A DNA stretch of 64,000 bases, taken from Cryptomeria japonica. Its lineage: Eukaryota > Streptophyta > Pinopsida > Cupressales > Cupressaceae. The translations under genes and the position numbers were made by a program. The first letter of the stretch is position 1; every line of letters starts with the position of its first letter. Shown here piece after piece: positions 33,870 through 46,164 of this stretch. The stretch lies in NCBI RefSeq assembly GCF_030272615.1, contig NC_081406.1:461062072-461126071 (forward strand), written 5' to 3'. The notes under the pieces were generated by a model. It searched no databases. It worked only from the letters and a program-made list of their open reading frames with translations, and was not told the DNA's origin.

Positions 33870-34220
33870 CTACTGGGCAGGTGGTTTGTAACAGTGGAAG
33901 CAATATTGAAGTGAATATGGGATTGTATGCACTACCTACAATAAATGTGTGACTCAATGACTGTGCACCTTCTTCGTTGGAGAGGTAAAAGAAGATGAAG
34001 GTTGCCATGAAAAAAAGGCTGACTTCAATTAAGGTCAAATATTTGTCATGAAAGGTAAATGTTTGTTCATATATGTGTTTGCATTGCATATTACTCTTTC
34101 TACTCCATAGGATTCTACGTTGATTGTTCCATCCATGTGATGTTAGGCTGATGTTAGGCGAGAGCTCATAGTTGTCCGGAGCTCTGGCTAACACTGTATG
34201 TAGTGTGCCATAAAAAAGTA
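33870..34220. other. Spacer before the degenerate gene
   Basis: No gene supported; the minus frame 33,865-34,194 has no recognisable domain. A short direct repeat GATGTTAGGC lies at about 34,139 and 34,150. A CACTACTGGG stands at 33,868. Confidence 0.35.
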
Positions 34221-34229
34221 CCCCTCAAA

Positions 34230-35450
34230 CCTTAGACGTCCATTAGGAAGAAGCGGCAGAAGGAGATGATGAACAAAAAGTTGAGTGCACTTAGAGACGA
34301 GAAGAATGCAGGGAAGTCTCCTGATGTGGGGCAGATGTTGGAAGATACCAACAAACATCAATAGGTAATACAGATAGTTTTATGTAGTTAAACCGGTGAC
34401 AAAAGGAGTTATAAATCTCTTATTATTCACTTTTCCGAAATTTCCAAAAAAAAAGTCACTGATAAATCTACCCATCTCGATCAAGGATCTCTAATTTTTG
34501 AAAAATTTTGTGTTTTCGGATTTTCATGTTCTTGATGGGTAGTTTTGTAGCTAGTTTTCCCTCATATGGCTTCATATGGTTTAATTATGTAGTTACACTC
34601 CTTTTGAATGTGCACTCTTTTGCAGCATATTGTCGTAGAAGGAAACATTGATGGGAAGAAATGTTCCAAAAGAAACGACAATGACTTTGCAACCGCAAAC
34701 CAGGATGGGGATGAAGGGGATAATATGTGTCAGCCACCTATTTTGGTATTGTTCTATTGTGTTGACATGAATTGATTTAGTTATGTTGATGGCCAACTAT
34801 ACAAAAATATTATTTACATTAGCACATGGATACGTTACTCATGCAACCAACTATGAAAGACGAGGAAGATTGTATCTATGAAGACGAACACACTCTTGTT
34901 GTTGGAGATGAACTGCACCTTCAACTCGATGGGAAAGTTTTTGATAAAGGTATTGTTGATGGGGTTGGGAGGGGTGTGTGGTGTCACAAAAATTCGCTCC
35001 AATGAGGTTGTGCTAAAGTCTGAATCATGGATGTCTTTGATGGAAATGCCTTGGTGCCTTATCCACATTCATTCTCTGAGTCATTATCGGACTCCCTTAA
35101 GTCGTGGGAGGTATGGGATATCAAATACCTCATCTATGTCCCATCTATGGTGAGATTGCAAGATCCTTTCCTCTGTTCTCTCATGCGACCATTTAACTTT
35201 TTTGAATGCAACAATATTGGTAGCAGTCATTTGATGTCGCTTTTTATGTGGTAGGTTATAGTTGTCGAAACTGTTGAGCCAAAAAATCAGGATATTAAAT
35301 GCAATCCTGCGATCAGACGAACAATTGCGAGGCTACAAACACTTGGCATCACCCCTCTTGAGTTACATAAGAACCCGAAGAAGCGTCAGGTCTTCTACTT
35401 TGGTGTCAACTCCATTGCACAAAATAGGCAAAGGAGACAATAAATATATT
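34230..35450 (+). pseudogene. Degenerate multi-exon gene (transposase-associated or host), + strand
   Basis: Exon-like coding pieces with plausible splice sites: about 34,230-34,376 (KKRQKEMMNKKLSALRDEK, donor AG/GTAATA), 34,625-34,743 (acceptor TTTTGCAG, donor TTG/GTATTG), 34,828-35,251 (acceptor ACATTAG; HTLVVGDELHLQLDGK, then FDGNALVPYPH), and about 35,252-35,442 (CNPAIRRTIARLQTLGITPL). Two stops lie inside the third piece and a TAG at the first donor. The G-x-V then DGNALVPYP pattern faintly resembles the C-terminal domain of plant En/Spm-type transposon proteins. Exon joins are inferred by eye only. Confidence 0.4.
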
Positions 35451-36522
35451 TTTGTTGTGTATGTCCTCCTTATGGGTCCCAAAATAGAAGCTTGAAAGCT
35501 TAGACAATAGACAGTAAAAATTCTAGCCAGATACTTTAGTGGAAGAATACTCTTCATAAACAATTTGCACCTTATCTCAACTACTTGGAAGCTAAAATTT
35601 GTTTAAATATTGTGTGTATCTGTGAACAATTATTTTTGCATTTATTTATTGTTTGTGCATACATACAATTAATTATTTATGCCTTTTTTCATTGTTTGTG
35701 TGTATATTGTAATGCATCCCACGGGATACTGTGGTGCAACATCCTAATCTTCCTTGTAATATAATGCAACATAGCCTTCTCAAATTATCACACTTCACAA
35801 ATTTCTCTATGTTTCTATAATTTGGTTTCATATATGTTACTGCCATGTTTTCCATGTCTCTTCTTTTGTCCAAGTGTATGTTGAATTTGTTTGTTGTAAT
35901 TGTCGAGCATGTCCTATTTCTGTTGTAAGATATGACATTTGAATAAATTTTATTTATTGAATATTTTTTAAACATACCATCTGAAATGAATTAATAATTT
36001 AAATTAACAATATAAACACACAAAATTATGAGACCAACCCAAAACTTTTGTGAAAAGGATGTTTAATGAGTCGATTGAAAACTATAGGTGGAGGATCAAT
36101 GAGTGATGGAGTCAGTTTCTACAGAAGTGCATTCCCAATTGCAAGGTACCATGGCACCCACTGCCCCCTCCCCTAGATAGCTATTCTACATCCAAAATGT
36201 TAAAATTTTACCTCGTGTTATTGACCTTTTCGTGCATTATTGCTATTTGATTTTGTGTGTATGTGTTGTGATTTTGTGAAATGCCAATAAAACGATGTAC
36301 TGTTTTAAGATTTTGGAGACAGAGTAGCTGCAACCTCGATTGTTGGGCCACTGAGCATCACATATTTAGTTCAGAATTGTAGTTTTTCATTTTTAGACAA
36401 AAATGGAAGACAAACTTGGTCATTTCATGTTTGTCTACACTTTTCTTTCATGCAGCTTTCATTGTCTTACATTTTTTTTCTTTGTTGTCTACTAATATGC
36501 CTTCTTTTGTTAATGTTTATAG
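35451..36522. other. AT-rich stretch between the two gene remnants
   Basis: Mostly non-coding. A short readable piece (MSDGVSFYRSAFPIARYHG, about 36,100) may be another exon remnant. Confidence 0.35.
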
Positions 36523-37138
36523 GGATGACAATGGGAAAAGAAGGGGCAAGCAAAAAAAAGGTCGCTGAAACACATCTTGAGGTGGATGGAAAGCCTGAAA
36601 AGAGTTCACCCAGGCTTGGGGCCTCAAATGTTTACAACTTTGATGGGAAAGGGAAGACGACAACAAAAGCAGCACCCAAGCATGGGGCCTCCAATGTTCT
36701 CACCTCTCATGGTTTAGGGAAGACGACAACAAAAGCAACACCCCCCTTGCCAAAGTCGAAGGATAGCCAAAGCCCTCATTGCATGACCAATCTAAAGTTT
36801 GATGCACTTTATGTACAATTGCTAAGGGACAAGGTTCAAATTATCGAGGCTGAAAGCGAAAGGCTGAAAAAAATGGTTACTGATCTAGAAAGGAGATGCA
36901 GTGAACTCATGAAGAATATCATGGAATTGATCGATAGGAATGTCAAGTTGGAGATGGAAGTGTGTAAACACCGGATGCTGACAGAGAAAGTGGAGGTAGT
37001 GCATGAGGCGATAATGAAACATAATTTTTTTTGCTGACCAGTTTAATAACATGTTGGATGCATGTGAGACAAACATTGAACACTAGAAACAAAGGTTCAA
37101 GGAGGTAGTTGGTCTGGCAAGCGATTAATTTGATGAAA
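36523..37138 (+). pseudogene. Coiled-coil protein remnant
   Basis: An acceptor-like TTTATAG/GG precedes MTMGKEGASKKKV. The open stretch runs to 37,037 and shows an internal repeat (GASNVYNFDGKGKTTTKA and GASNVLTSHGLGKTTTKA) and a Leu/Glu/Lys-rich coiled coil (QIIEAESERLKKMVTDLE). A T8 run at about 37,024 has shifted the frame: the next frame continues with FFADQFNNMLDACETNIEH and, past two TAG/TAA codons, FDEKGVPPVTMRSGG. It may be the last exon of the gene remnant upstream. Family unknown. Confidence 0.5.
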
Positions 37139-37920
37139 AGGGTGTGCCTCCCGTTACCATGAGGAGTGGGGGACTAAAAAAAATATTAATTAGTTATCGT
37201 TTGCCTTCATAAGAGGCTTGTTGTGCTATAAAACTTATCTAGATTATATGGTTGGCTTCTCGTCAATAAGATGTCAGAAATGATGCAGACTATTTGCCAA
37301 ATAATAAAAAGACATTTTGAATTGAAATGGGAATGTTATATTTCAATGAATCCCATGTTTATTGTATCATGTATGGTTATTCTATGTAAATCACATTGAA
37401 TTGAATTTAAACAAGTTGAATGGTTATTTTCAACATCATAGATTGGAATCATTCAAAAATATTCAACGGTAATTTTGAATAAATCAGATTGAGTTATTTT
37501 GAACTCCTTAACTCGTTTTCTGCATGCTTATTTTCAATAAAACTAATTGTTTTGATTTGAACATTTTTAATTGTTGTTAAAAACAAATATGATAGATTAC
37601 ATTTACACATCCTCACTAATTACAAATATGGTTGATTTCATTTAAACACCTTGAACGGTTACAATATTCAATTCATCAGATTGAGTTGATTTATACATTT
37701 TGAATGTTTTATCATATTCAGGTAATATAAACATCTTTCATGGGAATTTTTACTACCTTTTTATATTACATCATGATGGAGAGCATCCACACACAATGAT
37801 CATCTAACACACACGTTGACACCAAATCCTCTCAACACTACTCTTTCTTTGACTAAGAGACAAAACAATCATCAAATCTCTTCAAACCCACGTGCAATCT
37901 ATTTGTAATAACCCTGCAAT
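37139..37920. other. AT-rich spacer
   Basis: Non-coding, with several short TTGAA-rich near-repeats (TTTTGAATAAATCAGATTGAG and similar). No gene seen. Confidence 0.4.
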
Positions 37921-38085
37921 TTTATTGACTCATCAAGTTATTGACACGTCATGTTATTGACCCATCCTATTATTTACTTGTCGAGTTATTGACTTGGCAT
38001 GTTTTTGACTCGTTGAGTTATTGGCACGTCATGTTATTGACCCATCATGTTATTGACTCATCGAGTTATTGACACATCATGTTTG
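37921..38085 (+). repeat. 16-bp minisatellite, small array
   Basis: About 10 units of CATGTTATTGACNCRT, with variants such as GAGTTATTGACACGT. Same unit and orientation as the large array at 44,190-44,990, and on the opposite side of the left unknown element. Confidence 0.9.
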
Positions 38086-39249
38086 TTTGTGTTCAAATTA
38101 ACAGGTTCCTATACTCTAGAGAAATAACCACCGACTCATGGTTAAGAAATAAGACTAGATTTGGCCAATGAACAAAGCGTAGTACCTTGACTACAACTTT
38201 CTACTCTTTAGGATCTGGAAAACCTAGGTGGGTATCCCTATAATAGTGCTACTTTGATATTATCACTCTTTTGAGAAGACACCGTACTTTAAGAAGATGT
38301 TTCAATGAAAATATACCAAGGAAATAATGAAAAAACACGTACTCTTGGCTCAGACCTTAGCTTATGTCATCTTTTAGTACATTGAAACCGGTTCTAATAT
38401 ATGCTACTCCTAAACTAATCCTTATACTGAAAGAAAATAGATTTTAATGATTGATTCTGAAACTTAGGAAACATGACCAATGCTTATCTCTTAGGGATTA
38501 CAGAGTCAGAGCAAGCTCACTACACTCACAACAATGTGCACTTTATCTTTTAAGATTTAGATCTTTAAATATAAATGCCTTACGTAAATATTCGGCCTAA
38601 AAAACACACTCTCAACTCATCTCACACCAACTCATACTATGTTACTATTTTCCTGATAGAATTTAATTCATTTTTTGCAAATGAAACCTATCAAAACATA
38701 CACATTCTCACTTTGAGAAGACAAGCTTAAAACACTCCTAGTATTTAAAACTCATATAATACATGATCCAACAATATGATCAGAATAGAAAATGTATTCT
38801 TATTAATCTTTAGAGTAAAATAAGTACATTCAGAAAATTGTAGTGCAACTTTCTTCAATGACTTTGTCTTTCTATTAAGCTCTTGTCCTAGTACATATGA
38901 TCACAAAAAATTCAAAATAGTACTCAAGGCCCTGAATTCCATTTTATAACACAAGGGAGAAAAACAAGCTTCAGGACAATGAGTAGACAAAAATGAAACC
39001 CTAACTAGGAAGAAGTATGATAAAAAAGTGTCCTTGTAGGCATTCCCTTCTCTCGTTGAGTCACTCATTCTTTGTTGCTGAGAAGTCCTTGTCTGAGGTT
39101 GAAGGCCTACAGATGACTGTTCCTAGTGGTCCTTGTGTGTTGTATCATGTTAGGTCCAAAAAGTGGGTCGAGGGTGATGGCTACTGATATCTTGAAAACT
39201 GGGATGATGGCGGGTGAAAGTTTTTAGCATCCTTCCAAAAATAACACTA
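38086..39249 (-). other. 3' flank of the left unknown element
   Basis: No ORF. Between about 38,790 and 39,010 its reverse complement aligns with 52,680-52,915 right of the right element (shared CTAGTTAGGGT, GAAGCTTGTTTT, GATCATATGTACTA, GAATGTACTT), so it belongs to the duplicated element or its target. 38,086-38,780 is unassigned. Confidence 0.5.
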
Positions 39250-42200
39250 TCATTCAAAAATTGCAGGGGGACAAAAAGGTAAAAATAGCAAGTACTCTTC
39301 CTCTTCCTCTTCCTCTAAGCCTTGTTGGAGGACAATATAAAACTTAGTGTACCATCCATCCATCTTGCTAATTGGCCAATCAAAAATTTTTAGGCCCTGC
39401 AACCTATTTATTATAGTCAAAGTTGCTTGAGGTGGGACCCCTACTGCATCCACAACAAATTTATGATACAAAACATCTACATCCATGATCCTATCCAAAA
39501 TTGTACCATAGGAAGCTTCCTGATTTGGATCAAATTCCAATGCTTTAAGGACTCCTTTTGTAGCCTTTTCAAAATCTGCACACCAAGAGTTTAGGTCCTT
39601 AACTGTTGCATTAGTGTCAAAATTGATGGGATGTCCCACCACTATAGCCTGTTGAGTGACTCAAACCTATCACTCATTTCTTTCTTTTCCTTCTCAATGT
39701 TTGGGAGATCCTTAATCAATTGATTATAATTCTTCCATGTTATTTCAATTTCTTTTGCCTCACTCCCTTTATTTTGAGATGCCAGAATAATCTCCTTCAA
39801 TTGTTGCCCCTTTGGAAACCAAGTGGCTCTAATAGGCTAAAAGAATGAAAAAATGAAATCCAAATCAGTATTGATTTTTGTTAGAGAAGAAAAAATAAAA
39901 TGGACCTCCTCTAATTTGTCCATCACTCTGTCATCTACATTTAAAATTGAAGCCTTTATGATCTCATAGTAATTCTTTGAAGCTTCCTCTTTGGCTTCTT
40001 GTAGCTCCTTAGTGGCCTTTTCTAATTCTTCAAGCCTTATTCCTCTTGAGGTCCTTGTCTCAGCTTTAATCAATTTTTCTTTCAATTTACAATTTTCAAT
40101 GAACAATAAATGATAACTATGATTAAGCTGGGCCAAACTATTCTTGAGAGTAATGTGCTTTGCTTCTAAATCTTGTAGCATTATCTGAGCAAATTGGGTT
40201 GCATGGGAAGTCAGAGAGATAACCTCTTCTACAGTGGTGTCAGTGGATGTCATCAAAATTGCTTCCCCCGTCTATTCTTCCAATCTAAATGGAACAATTG
40301 GTTGGTTGACATTTGATCCTCTAGGCCAAATTAAAAAGGCTTCAGTATCTACATTTATCCCGGACCCATAGTTTTCATATTCTTTAACATATCTCAGGTC
40401 ATTTTACCTGATTACTTGGTCTAACAAAAATATTTTTCTATGGTCCCATCCTTGTACTAGAAGCATGCCAATTTTCAAAAACATTTCTCTCACCTCCTTA
40501 GAGATACATTGAGTATTATCGGGGTCTACATTTATTTCTTCCCCCTCAGCCGCATTTCTCAATTTATCTTTGAGCATAAAAGATTTAAATTCAGGGGAGT
40601 TCACAAAATTGTCACCAGACATGAACTCCCTTGAGACAACCATTATTTTATCATCCACCTCATGTGTAGGGATGACGCTAGGAACCAAAGCTCTATCCAT
40701 GTCATCCAACTACTTTGTTACTTCATCCTCATTGAAATAATCTCTAGGAGGGGAAGGAGGGGGCACATTGGGGTCATCAGTCTCAAGGATGTCTACAAAT
40801 TTTGAGATCTTTGTTTTTCCTCTCTCCACCCTTCTTATTTCTCCCACCATTGGCACTTTATCTTTCGTTCCTGATTTGGAAGACTCAAATTGCCCTTCTT
40901 CTGTGATAATCACCCTTTTTTGGAGAATGTGGGGATATCAGCAATAGGCTGCTCCTAAAATTTTTCTCCCTTATCCTTGGCTTCCTTCCTCTGAATATTA
41001 TTTTTTATTATATCATCAACATGTTGAAGGAGAATGATCATTCTAGCAAAGTTAGAGTGAAATTCCTCTCTGAGAAGCCCTTTGTAGTTTTTGTCTACTG
41101 CCATTCTCTCTTGATCTATCTTTTTCAACAACTGCCACTTCTTCTTCCTTTGGATGGCTTCACCTGGTAGAGAATTTCTCAGCAAGTCTTCTATCTCATA
41201 GAATTAATGGTGCTAGCTCCTTTCTTTGAGGTTATTTAGCCTTAAGTCCCCTATGTACCCCTCGAGATCATAATTTATGGCTATAGCCACCTTAAAACTA
41301 TAGTTTTTTATCAAAATATCCTAGATATTTTCCAAATTATCACATCCAATGGTGAATTCTTTGAAGCTAGTGGCTTTGGGGAGATGCTTCCCCTTTCTTT
41401 CTGGGATTTGGTCCTTATCTACCCACATCATTTTCCACATGAATTCCAAGAATGCAAGCCTAGGAGATACAAAAATTGGTAGCCTATGAGGAGCCTTCTT
41501 AAAACCATAGCACCTTATAATTGTGAAGTCATCATAAAAGAAGAAGTCTCCAAAATTATGGCTTAAAGATCCCTCTACATATTATACATCTAAGGCTATG
41601 AAGCTTTTATTCTTAATACCTTAATTATATGTGCAGGAAGCCTTGTTATCACTACACCCAACATATCCAAAACCCTTTTGACAAAATAATCAAAGAATAA
41701 AAAATAATCCCCAAAGAGAGAGCCCTTATCCCATACTTGTATCCATCTCTGAACATGCCATGGTAACCCTGCCTGTGGATCTAGAATTCTGATGTTTAGC
41801 TTTGGTGACCATGTTGACCTATTTTGATACAAAATGAGATGGCACACAAAAGAATAGTTCTTGAAATCCAATGGAATTCTTTCATCCTTTGCCTTTATTA
41901 GGCTCTCATGTAACTTGGCTTGGAGAATTGTAGCAAAATCAAAAAGTTAATTGGTGGCAGGGTGTTGAATGGATATTGCCAACATCATGTAATCTAATAG
42001 CAACAAAGTAAGTGCACAATATTCTCCTAAGACTTGGCACAGAGCATATTATGTCCTTATTAAATAACTCTCAAACTTATCTAATACAAAAGGCTTAGTC
42101 TCAGAGGGCAGGATGGGTTGGATATAGCTTGAGGCAAACTTGGAGACCTTTCTCAAAAACTTGGGTAGATAGTCCCTCCTAATTTTCATCTTGTTCTTTT

Positions 42201-43113
42201 CATACATCCTCAACAAGGCCTTCTTGTTGATCCCATTAATGGCTAACCTATCCAGCCTAAAGCATTGACTTATAGCCTTCTGAGAGATCTCCAAAATAAC
42301 CTATCATTGAAGGTCTCTGACAACAAATATTGGGGGGTCAAATCTCTTGGCCAATTCCCTAATCAACATTGGTTCAATAAATAGATTTGAGACCACTAGC
42401 CTTCCTAAGTTCAATTTCTAGGGGTTGGATATTGGGCTAGGTTGGTCCCTATTTCCATAAAAGGTGTGGAAGACATCCCACCCCCTGTGTCCCATGATGA
42501 CATCCCTGCATCCAACCTCTATGTTGCCCCACACTTTCCTGGTCAACTCCAATGAGCTTGAGCCAGGGAATAGGTCTAGCAAATCCTGGCTCAAGACTCA
42601 GGTTGCTATGGTCTGCCTCCTAGCCAATTCTTCCAATTTAATCATTGTTTCCCTTTCCACTTCAGCAATTGTCTTGGGAGGTTCAAGTGGTGCTATTGGT
42701 TTCTCTTGAGGTTGTGAGGCTTCCTTTGCAACAGAGGAAGATTCAACCTTCCTTTGGGGAGGGGTTCTCTTCTTTGCTTCCCTCTTTTTTGGTGGCTCCT
42801 CTGCCTTCTCTGCAACTTCTTCCAAGTCAATCACAAGAGGGGTCTGTTGGGCAGGTATTTCTTCCACAGAAGCTCTAGCCTCACCATCCTTCTTTGATTT
42901 CCTTTTCTTGGGAGTGGGCTTCCTTGCATTTGGGGTCGGGGCTTCTTCCTATGTTTTCTCCTTTGAAACTATAGTTGCAGCCTTCTTTGCTTTGCTCTTC
43001 CTCTTTTTTTGCTTGGGGGGAGCACTGACTTTAGCCTCTTTAGTTTGTGCAGGAGCTGATTTAGGGTTTGACTCAATAGCAGGGCTTGTGGTTTTCTCAA
43101 TGGGGGAGGGCAT
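39250..43113 (-). pseudogene. Unknown large protein, left copy
   Basis: About 1,280 codons from ATG at 43,113 (MPSPIEKTTSPAIESNP) to 39,250, with many stops and shifts. Order: a Lys/Pro/Glu-rich basic N terminus (KKREAKKRTPPQRK); a region with NGINKKALLRMYEKNK; an aromatic-rich block at about 41,870-41,600 (VCHLILYQNRSTWSPKL, VQRWIQVWDKGSLFGDY); SHNFGDFFFYDDFTIIRCYG; a charged helical part (41,185-40,955); a Pro-rich PNVPPPSPP; a coiled coil (40,256-39,840: RLEELEKATKELQEAKEE); a C-terminal domain (WCADFEKATKGVLKALEF) and a Glu6 tract at about 39,300. No RT, integrase, protease, transposase or zinc-knuckle motif seen. The same protein occurs on the other strand at 46,165-52,567. Function unknown. 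Confidence 0.6.
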
Positions 43114-44185
43114 ATCTAATTTACAAAGAGAAGGAAATAAAAAAACTATGGCTCTAAAACACCTACAACTTTACATGGGAAATTCAACCAAATTTACATA
43201 GAGGGTGCTTGAATTTTACTTATTGTGTTTTTTCTTGTTTTTGGATGCCTTAAGATTGCTTGAATTTGCTTTCATTTTTCTCTGCAACTGCTCTTTGATC
43301 ACCTGAAAGCTTGGTGAAGACAAATGTAGCAGAGTTTCTTCTTTTATTGCGATGCCACTAATTCCTTCGTGCGAATCAAAGTTGTTGTTTTCTCCAAAAA
43401 ATTGAATTTCCACCAAAGATGATCAATTGAATGACCATGATCAACCTCCAACCACTGAGTTGGTGCCCTTGTATTTCCTCTTTGGCCACCTTTGCAATAA
43501 ATTCCATGAATTCATCATATTCTCTTTCCCCGACCGTTATCTTGCAACTTCTTACTGCTCCAGGTTAAATTTATCACCATCTCCAGCTTTGTTTCTCATC
43601 TCGGGGCTCATTTCTCTGATTCTTTTATCTCTCTAAGATAAGAATTACTTTGAATTTCCTCTTGTCTTCTTATCCTGGGCCTCTTTTCTTTGACTTTCGT
43701 GTTTCTCCAAGATAAATATTTCATTGCTCAGTTACTAGTTTTCTTATCCTGGAGCCCAAGTGTCTATGTGCGTATTCTCACTGAAACCTAAAGTATTTCT
43801 TTGTATATGCCCTCTATTACTCTGAGATAAATTTTTCTTTCTTCCATCCTACTTCCTTATCTAGAGACCACAAGATATTCTTTGCTAACCACCATGGGAT
43901 AATATTTATCTATCGACGACCTTATATTCTTATCCTGAAACTCAACCTTTATTCTTGATAAGTCACCTGGGGCAAAGAAAGCCCTCTTTGTTTCTTTGTA
44001 AAATTATCCCGGGGCCCTTCAAAGCTCACTTGAAACCTCCCTAGGGAATTTTTTCTATAGTGATTTTACTCTTCAGAACCTCGGGATAGAACTTTATACC
44101 CTTCCAACTCTTTGTTAAGAGTTCTCCCGAGCAGCCTTTGGATGCTGTCTTGTGCTTCCTGAGATAACTCTTCCTCCTTTGTCTC
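43114..44185 (-). repeat. Leader of the left unknown element, GGATAA/TTATCC repeats
   Basis: On the minus strand degenerate units of roughly 80-90 bases repeat, each with a TTATCYYRGAG block and a GCCCAGGATAAGAA-like block (for example near 43,680, 43,750, 43,860, 43,930). The same plan is in the leader of the right copy. A GTTTCAGTGAGAATA block is also shared by both leaders. No coding capacity. Confidence 0.65.
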
Positions 44186-44189
44186 GATT

Positions 44190-44990
44190 GCTTATGTTAT
44201 TAACACATCATGTTGTTGACCCATCATGTTATTGAATTGTCATGTTACTCGTCGAGTTATGGACATGTCATGTTATTGACACGTCATGATATTTACACAT
44301 CATGTTATTGATACGTCATGTTGTTGACCCATCATGTTATTGACCTGTCATGTTATTGACTCTTGATGTTATTAACGTGACATGTTATTGAATCATCATG
44401 TTACTCATCGAGTTATTGACACGTCATGTTAGTGACACATCATGTTATTGACTCGTCATATTATTGACTCGTCATGTTATTGACATGTCATGTTATTGAC
44501 CTGTCATGTTATTGACTCATTATGTTATTGACTCGTCACGTTATTGACTCATCATGTTATTGACATGTCATGTTATTGACCCGTCATGTTATTGACATGT
44601 CATGTTATTGACATGTCATGTTTTTGAGTCATCATGTTATTAACACATCATGTTATTGACACATCATGTTATTGACTTGTCATGTTATTGACATGTCATG
44701 TTATTAGCATGTCATGCTATTGACTCGTCATGTTATTGACCCATCATGTTATTGACTCGTCATGTTATTGACTCCTCGTTTTATTGGCTCGTCGAGCTAT
44801 GGACACATCATTTTTTTTATTCATCATATTTTTGACATGTCATGTTATTGACATGTCATATTATTACCATGTCATGTTATTGACATGTCATGTTATTGAC
44901 CCGTCATGTTATTGACTCATCATGTTATTGACTTATCGAGTTATTGACACGTCAAGTTATTGACTCGTCATGTTATTGACATGTTGATTT
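44190..44990 (+). repeat. 16-bp minisatellite, large array (about 50 units)
   Basis: Unit CATGTTATTGACNCRT, tandem with point variants and few gaps. Most units contain TGACNYGTCA across the junction, often the perfect palindrome TGACATGTCA, and TTGACC/TTGACT, the W-box core bound by WRKY factors. It separates the two head-to-head unknown elements. Confidence 0.95.
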
Positions 44991-46164
44991 TTACAAAGAG
45001 ATTTGAAGTGCTTTCCTTTCCCTGGGTGATTTTCAAGGATAAAGACTACCCAAAGATAAGAAAATATAAAGGGAAAAGGTTATCCTAGAAGGTTCCTGAG
45101 GAAAAGAAAGTGGGGCCCAGGGTAAAAAATGTAAAGCGAGAGACAAAGAGAATTTTATCCTAGAGCAGTTATCAAAGCATTTCTAGTGGACCGAGGATAA
45201 TAATATAAAGGAAAACCAAGAAAAAGTTACCCCAGAGGGAGAGAGAATACACAAAGCCAGACTTTGGATTTCAGTGAGAATATACATATGGTAATTGGGG
45301 CTCAGGAATAAGAGAGTTAGTAAATAAGAAGTGAAATCTTTATCCTGGAGGGTAGCATAGATCAAAGAAAGATGGCCCAAGATAAAGAAGTGAAGAGAAA
45401 TACAAAAGAAGGCTTATCCTAGGGGTAGAGAAAGGCTTCCTCAAAAGCTCCAACATAAAAATAACAAACAACAGTGAAGTAAAAAGTTATCCCAGGAGGC
45501 ACAAGGTGTAGTGGCGACTGGATTTTGGGTTTCAGTGAGAATAAATAAAAGAAAGACAAAGCTCTACTCTGGGATAAGAAAATAATGAAAATCAATGTAA
45601 ATTTTATCCTAGAGAGATGCAAAAGACAGAGAGAAGAGCCTCAGGATAAAAAAACAAAGCCAAAGATAGTGAAATTTTATCCCAGAGTAGTGAGTAAACT
45701 TACAAAAGATCGTGCAGGATAAGTAAACATGATGATTTCAAGGCTTTTATTGCCCCGTGTGGTGATTGAAAGGACATGAAAAAGTGGTGAAAGAGGATGG
45801 AGGAAACTACATGCTATAGAGGGAGTCAAGGGATGATCGTGATCATTCTATTGATCATCAATGATGGAAATTCAAAAATAGGAGCTAATGACCACTTTTC
45901 TTCGCAGGGAGGAATTAAATGGCGCCGCAATAAAATAAAGAAATTTTTTACATTCATCTTCGCAAAGCATTCAAGCGATCAGAGAGAATTTGTAGAGTGA
46001 TAAGAGGGTGAATACAACTAGTTCAAAGTCATCCAATCATGAGGAGCAAACTAGTAAGTGCAATTCAATCTTTTTCTCTGTGTGTTTTTAGTTGAAGAAC
46101 CCGTAGGAATTGCAAGTATTTTCATAGCCCTAGGTTTTGTTTTTTGCTCTCTACAAGTTTAGTC
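44991..46164 (+). repeat. Leader of the right unknown element, GGATAA/TTATCC repeats
   Basis: Units with ATTTTATCCTAGAG and GGCCCAGGATAAGAAA-like blocks recur at about 45,080-45,710 (for example near 45,155, 45,230, 45,345, 45,415, 45,490, 45,610, 45,680). GTTTCAGTGAGAATA matches the left leader. No coding capacity; the small + frame at 45,797-46,000 is unrecognised. Confidence 0.65.

Noticed and set aside
33868-33878. CACTACTGGG as a CACTA transposon end
   Set aside because: No inverted partner or 3-bp target duplication was found, and the CACTA spans the LTR-like end TGTAGGATATC on the other strand.
44190-44990. CRISPR array
   Set aside because: Units are contiguous 16-bp repeats without unique spacers, in plant nuclear DNA; it is a minisatellite.
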